Origin: Codonopsis lanceolata
Lineage: Eukaryota > Streptophyta > Magnoliopsida > Asterales > Campanulaceae
DNA: 64,000 bases
Assembly: GCA_013146195.2 (NCBI GenBank)
Contig: CM028382.1
Coordinates: 57,897,027 to 57,961,026 of the forward strand
Direction: 5' to 3'
Below are positions 60,001-64,000 of this stretch, in pieces. Within the stretch, counting starts at the first letter, position 1. Every line of letters begins with the position of its first letter. A program made the position numbers and the translations under genes. The notes below the pieces were generated by a model. The model worked only from the letters and a program-made list of their open reading frames with translations, did not search any database and had not been told where the DNA came from.

Positions 60001-63000
60001 TCATATTTGAAATAGATCCTTCCTCGTGAAGCAAGTTTTATGTCATAAGATCTAAAATTGAAAAATTGGCGGTATACCAAAAAAATGGAGTGTTTTAAGA
60101 GCTTGAAGAAACCATCAACTCTTGGAATCCCATGTTACATGAACTGGTATGATTGATTTACCAGTGTCTATTGAGTATTATAACATGTCAAGGGCATGGG
60201 ATGTGTCTGAGCAAATGAACAGTAAGAAGATTGTATGTAACAATTAAGCGGTCTTTAAGTTTCATGCGTGGATAGGAGAAGAAATTTTATTACCCCTATA
60301 TCCTATCTCATTTTAAGCACTCTCTCAATAATATAAAAACATATCTAGCACGTATCCATGCACCCGTATCCAAATATTCATACATATATCGTAAGATTTT
60401 AAGTCTAGGGTTATTCAACACCATGAAACATATCCATACATGAATGAATGTCCATCCCTGTAAAATAAAATTTGCTCACTTACAAAGAAAACCAGACTGC
60501 CATTGTGGGCCTCACCAGTCAAAGAAAAGTATAGGATCACTGTTGGGGATATATGCCCTCTAAACTATATTTGAAACATACTGCATTGACAATCACAAAG
60601 GGAAGCCACAGATGGCTAAGGAAACCAAAAGGGATTCTATCCTCGCTTAAGTTGTCTGGTAACTGTTTGATTGAGGAAAGGCAGACGCCAGCCTGCATTG
60701 CTTCAAACCCTCAAAAAGGGTGGGCATCTTCCAAATTTGAAGAAATCAATAAAAACCCTTGTTATTCTTTGCCATGTTTTGTAAAAGAGTCCAATCACAT
60801 CTATGAATAATGTGTCCATGATATAAGGTGTTATTTCATTGAAGTCAAAGAAGAAAGTACCTTTGCCGCTTCCTTTCGTCACGAGTCTCTTTCCACTTTC
60901 TCTTCCTTAAAGTAAGCCATCCTTCATAATCTACATGTTTATCTATGTCTTCAGTAAAGATAGCAGCCTCTTGCAGTGTATGTACAGTTTGATCATGATC
61001 GGTTTGTTGCATTAAAGAATTTGTTTCACAAGCTTTCTTAAGCGAAATATCTTCCTTATTGACAGCATAACAACGAACAATAGGTCTTGGTCCAACAGCA
61101 GAAGCTTTTTCTTTGTTCCCGAAGTCTTCCAAATCTTCAACATTGCTTTCATGTACAACATGGTTGGTATTTGCATCCATTCTCAGTTTTACTCCGTTCT
61201 CCTTGTTCAACGAACTGAAGATGTCAACTAATTTCCGCTGGCGTAATTTGTCCTCCTTCTCACGAACCTTCTTATGCAACCAATCAGGATGAAGAACTCT
61301 AGGAACAGGATTTGAAACCTGGAATGGATTCTCGAGATCAGAAGTCAAAATTGTAAGTTACTTCCAGTGCTGGTGATAAAAAGAATTTGCACCTTCTGCA
61401 TTGCTGCAGGAATCGTAATGATCTTTTGAATAGCTGAACTAAGACGTTGTTTGTAATATGACCAATCAATAATGGACCGGATGCCAATATCTGATGAAAT
61501 CTTGCACCACTTTTTGACATAAAATCTCATAATTTCTGCAAGTACAATATGTAAGCACTTGATTTCCTTTCAATATAAGAGCTAAGAAAAGGTAGTCTAA
61601 TAACATACTGAATGGAACTTTACCGGGTTCAGTTCCAAATATTGCAACAGGAACAGCGCGCTCACTTACAGGGGTTCCCTGCTCAGTAAATTAAAACAAC
61701 AGTGAGAATTCAAGAGGTAAAAGTAAGACTGTCACAAAAAAGGAGTATCACTCTCCTTACTCTGCCCCAACCAAAGCAACAAAAGAAATAGGATAGAACA
61801 GAGCTTTACGACTAGGACAAGATGATATCGAAGATTATGAGTCCCTGCACAATGGCACTACGTATAACAATCATAAGGTTAACCATGTTATAACTACCAC
61901 GATCACCACTATATTGTAGGAACTGATTGGCATTCCCACTGGATTATTTACAAGAAACAATGGTCCATGGATAAGCGCAAGTGGCTGTGCTAGTATACTG
62001 ATTTAGCTTCATTCATTACCACTATTTGTTTAGTTATCAACTCATCTAAAGGCTTAAGCTCTTAGAGAGGGGCTCAACAATGGATCAAGCTTAACACTAA
62101 CACTCCCCCCACATGTGAGTTGTGACCCGTCCATGATTGGAGAGATAAACAAGCATCACAAACCAAACAAGGGTGCCAACATGTGCACTCACAATATTGC
62201 GGGTAACAAATGGAAGTGGGATGACTTGAACCCAAAACCTTGCCAAACCAAAGCTCTGATACCAAGTTAAGTCACCAACTCATCTAAAACTTATGCTCTT
62301 AGAAAGGGGCTCAACAATGTATATCAAGCTTTACACTAACACTATTTATTTATAAAATAAATACATATATATTTATCAAAAAAATAATTGAATAAATAAA
62401 TACGTATATATATGTGTGTGTGAGTATGTGTGTGTGTGTATATATAATAATAATAATAATAAATGATTAAAAAAGAAAAAAGAAACAAGAAGACAGAAGA
62501 ACCATCTAAGATTGATTTCATCTCCTTTGTACATACGGACATTAACAATTCAGATCTTATTCAATTTTGATCAAGTCTTCAATGTATAAAGTACATGTGC
62601 CACTGGCAATGATGCTGGAAAGCATGTAACCTCCGGGTAAACACTCGATCAAATATTTTGCTCTAAAATTTTAGTTTGACTATCACTGCAAAATCTCATT
62701 ATGTTATATCTATTGATGAAGGCTTTACTATCTACTTTTTAGCTTGATCCAGAAATAGTTACAGGGCTGTTTCTTAAGAATTATAACTTGGTCCCTCCAA
62801 TGTAACAAAAGAGAGGGGAGGGGGAGGAGTATAACTTGATCATTTTCAATATATTGAAGCAAACAGTAAAACAGACGTCTAGTATTCATGGAAAGCTGTA
62901 AGTCTAAATTTGTTAATTACAGAAATATACTCAGTTTAGCGAGCTGAAATGAACATGCTGCAACCTGTACAAAAATAGGAATGAGGTCTTTGATTTGAAT

Positions 63001-63914
63001 ATTGTTTGGCATCGGAATTTACACCTTATTTCTCTTGATTAAATAGAATAGACAGATACAGAAAGAAGGTTTAACCGTTTAAGTCACTTTAATCTGAAGA
63101 TGATCGTCATGTTTGAGGTAGTGGAAACTTAACTCTAGGCTTTACTTGTGCCTTCTTTCATGTTATTATAAAGTATTTGATTAATTATCATTGCCAACGG
63201 CCACTGTACTTCTCCAAGTTATATCAATGACCAATGTAAACTGATCATGAGTGGCTGGTATTTTCCTCTGGTTGTTACATTGGTTAAATTTATTTTAATA
63301 GTGTATTAACCTATTTTTAATATGCCATTAACTTGCTCAATGCAAAAGCTCCAAGAATAAAGTTCTGCCATAGAGGTTTGAAATTAATGGGTAAATACAT
63401 TTGAAAAGAAGTAATACAAAACTAAAACAGAGGCATACCCTTGGTTCACAAGCAACAACATACTGGCAATGTAGGCCTTTGTCTTTAACCATTGTATCAC
63501 CAAGAAAGTCCGCAAGACGTTTTGCGGTGGTGACCGGACACGACTTTTGTTCACCATAATCTGCTAAGGACTTGCTCATTGTGCTTGATTCAGAGATGTA
63601 ATCAAGTAACTCACTGTCAGCAATATCCTTCCCTTGATTCTGAAAATAGGAACAAATTAGTGCAACCATTTCCATTTTAACCTTAACTTAGCTACCCAAC
63701 CATGGAAACTCCATTTTTCTTTTTCTTTTTTGTCAAGCAACCATGAGATCATGATACAGAGAGAAGTTTTTTCAAAAGAATGGGGTGCATTTGCAATCAA
63801 ATGGTATGAGTTACATACATCAAGAAGATCAAGCCAACGGTTCGCAACAGAAGCAACCACTGAATAGCATTCCTCTAATGTTGACCCATGAAGAAATTTA
63901 TCAAAGAGCTCGGC
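43915..63914 (-). CDS. POL2A: DNA polymerase epsilon catalytic subunit, C-terminal 1265 residues (gene continues beyond right edge)
   Basis: Exons read leftward: 63914-63819, 63639-63439, 61678-61624, 61535-61393, 61318-60861, 59656-59509, 59430-59233, 59119-59045, 58342-58152, 55299-55116, 55020-54956, 52158-52026, 51927-51826, 51742-51659, 51309-51235, 51086-51027, 50933-50671, 50593-50545, 50079-49919, 49826-49760, 47253-47116, 46856-46686, 46605-46393, 45749-45643, 44275-43915. Every junction is GT-AG and phases agree: 3798 bases, 1265 codons plus TAG. Visible parts: end of the B-family polymerase domain (DYISESSTMSKSL; RFYVKKWCKISSDIGIRSII; LHPDWLHKKVREKEDKLRQR), the inactive C-terminal exo/pol-like half (DUF1744-type; IPSNARDSQYQ), and two C-terminal cysteine clusters (YCNDC... 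WRCSVPQC; VCLKC... HCGC) that bind the B subunit in this family. This is the leading-strand replicase of the nucleus. The catalytic half is outside the window. Arabidopsis has POL2A and POL2B; the symbol here is by similarity. Confidence 0.95.
44890..45433 (+). repeat. Candidate solo LTR in the last intron of the polymerase epsilon gene
   Basis: The stretch has a TATA-like CCTATATATAATTATAGCC near 45289, a polyadenylation-like AATAAAA near 45330, a CTCTCTCTATTC tract, and ends TTGCTTCCGC..GCACAACA. This is LTR-like layout. The left end and target duplication were not found. Confidence 0.33.
46181..46199. repeat. (TA)n microsatellite in intron
   Basis: Nineteen bases of alternating TA next to a TGTGTGTG tract, in the intron between exons 45643-45749 and 46393-46605. 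Confidence 0.85.
48770..49040 (-). mobile_element. LINE (L1-type) 3' end, fragment
   Basis: Minus strand: a frame with APWTVWGERNRRVFDNIKSS and VNTFVEFVDSLLGC ends in TAG. About 100 bp of 3' UTR and an A-run (T-run 48770-48779 on the plus strand) follow. It matches the protein end at 56541-56957 (NTFVEFGDNIFG). The UTR shares GACGTGTCACCTGTTTT with 59798-60025. Inside the 2.5-kb intron 47254-49759. Confidence 0.7.
53595..53634. repeat. (TA)n microsatellite between direct repeats of GGGGAAGGTT
   Basis: Twenty TA units. ATGGGGAAGGTT precedes and follows the tract, so the tract may have arisen in a short duplication. Confidence 0.9.
53643..53850. mobile_element. Palindromic MITE-like repeat in intron
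   Basis: GGTTACTATTATATTATCC at the left pairs with the reverse of the right side (GGTTACTATTAATATTATTT). Inner words TGAGATTTATTA and TGCAATTAAT are also inverted. Exact ends not determined. Confidence 0.5.
54340..54351 (-). other. Isolated primer-binding-site-like word
   Basis: TGGTATCAGAGC on the minus strand matches the initiator-Met tRNA primer site of copia and TRIM elements. No flanking LTR pair was recognised, so it may be a remnant or chance. Confidence 0.3.
56321..56520. repeat. Intron segment duplicated at 57951-58080
   Basis: Both copies contain AATTGTTTATTAGACACAGTTG, written here as the shared words TTGTTTATTAGACACAG and CACAGTTTAATTGCC or CATAGTTTAATTGCC, with diverged sequence between. 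A shorter word CAAATTCCT.TACTTGACC also occurs at 56288 and 56529. The LINE and hAT insertions lie between the two copies. Confidence 0.65.
56541..57056 (+). mobile_element. LINE (L1-type) ORF2 3' end with A-tail, 5'-truncated
   Basis: The frame 56541-56957 encodes the zinc-binding domain found at the end of plant LINE reverse transcriptases (WCYMCKRDEESVNHLLIHC, WSIWIERNRRAFENKEKN), then TAG. About 85 bases of UTR and a run of 13 A follow. The RT domain itself is absent. Antisense to the polymerase epsilon gene, within its 2.85-kb intron 55300-58151. Confidence 0.85.
57057..57118. repeat. AT-rich simple repeat after the LINE tail
   Basis: Alternating TA with few interruptions. It ends with the target copy of the next element. 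Confidence 0.85.
57119..57942. mobile_element. hAT-type non-autonomous element, 824 bp
   Basis: Left end CATAGTTGTCAAAAGCG; right end, reversed, CATAGTTATCAAAGTCG. TATATAAC lies on both sides (57111-57118, 57943-57950), though it is simple sequence on the left. The subterminal parts are rich in AGGCGA and GGCGCC words. Short GC-rich frames inside are not recognisable. Confidence 0.75.
59798..60025 (-). mobile_element. LINE (L1-type) 3' end, fragment
   Basis: Minus strand: a short frame with LLFVWCAGAEHS and VDFVQNF aligns with the other two LINE ends. A UTR with ATAGGACGTGTCACCTG and an A-run (59798-59805 as T) follow. In the intron between exons 59509-59656 and 60861-61318. The frame at 60553-60810 in the same intron is not recognisable. 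Confidence 0.6.
62027..62341 (-). mobile_element. TRIM (terminal-repeat retrotransposon in miniature), 315 bp
   Basis: On the minus strand a 77-bp LTR (62341-62265) starts TGTTAGTGTAAAGC. TGGTATCAGAGC, the initiator-Met tRNA primer site, follows at 62264-62253. After about 150 bp of non-coding interior come the polypurine tract GTGGGGGGAG and a second LTR (62102-62027, TGTTAGTGTTAAGC to AACTAAACA). AATAG lies on both sides (62342-62346 and 62022-62026). All parts of a TRIM are present and none is coding. In the polymerase epsilon intron 61679-63438. Confidence 0.9.
62390..62462. repeat. Compound microsatellite (TA)n(TG)n(TAA)n
   Basis: TATATATGTGTGTGTG followed by GTGTGTGTGTATATA and AATAATAATAAT, just right of the TRIM. 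The remainder of this intron to 63438 shows no gene. Confidence 0.85.
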
Positions 63915-64000
63915 CTGCAGAAAAAGAATATATAAAGATCGAAAGATAACTATCACGGAATGTAACTTTCAATTCAGATAAAAAAAAATAGAACATAATG

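Noticed and set aside
60553..60810. 85-codon plus-strand frame in a polymerase epsilon intron
   Set aside because: Not recognisable, antisense to the gene, no supporting signals.

Overview
The window is nuclear DNA from a flowering plant, almost certainly a eudicot. It has split genes with GT-AG introns, an R2R3-MYB gene, and a dense mix of plant LTR, TIR and LINE elements. I cannot name the species. A run of exactly 100 N (14667-14766) marks a scaffold join of unknown true size.

Three host genes are well supported. (1) A complete three-exon R2R3-MYB of the RAX/MYB36/MYB68 type lies at 7669-8979 (+), 346 aa. (2) A complete six-coding-exon gene for a 174-aa twin-CX9C protein lies at 32173-36568 (+). 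(3) The 3' 25 coding exons of the DNA polymerase epsilon catalytic subunit lie at 43915-63914 (-). They give 1265 codons without a break, and the gene continues past the right edge.

The rest is mobile DNA. Two related Ty3/gypsy elements of apparent Tat lineage (1-6479 and 14767-22122) lie in the same orientation on either side of the MYB gene. Each has a decayed pol, a three-unit hairpin-bearing repeat, a spliced gene on the antisense strand, and a 906-bp 3' LTR. Three hAT-type MITEs and two Stowaway-like MITEs crowd 12.0-13.7 kb. A Mutator-like element of 5442 bp (24224-29665), with ~200-bp TIRs and a near-perfect 10-bp target duplication, carries two convergent genes: a broken MuDR-type transposase and an apparently intact GRF-zinc-finger/coiled-coil/membrane protein. 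A second TIR element (30087-31865) has captured a piece of a subtilase gene, as a Pack-MULE does, and contains a nested Harbinger-like MITE. Between 37.3 and 43.5 kb lie hAT-type elements, one nested in another. Also there is a 2.2-kb TIR element with a perfect 9-bp target duplication, tRNA-like modules in both arms and an interior of amplified AAAGTGACAC words.

The polymerase epsilon introns contain three LINE 3' ends, a hAT-type element inserted into the AT tract behind one LINE tail, and a textbook 315-bp TRIM retrotransposon. No rRNA gene, functional tRNA gene or CRISPR array was seen.
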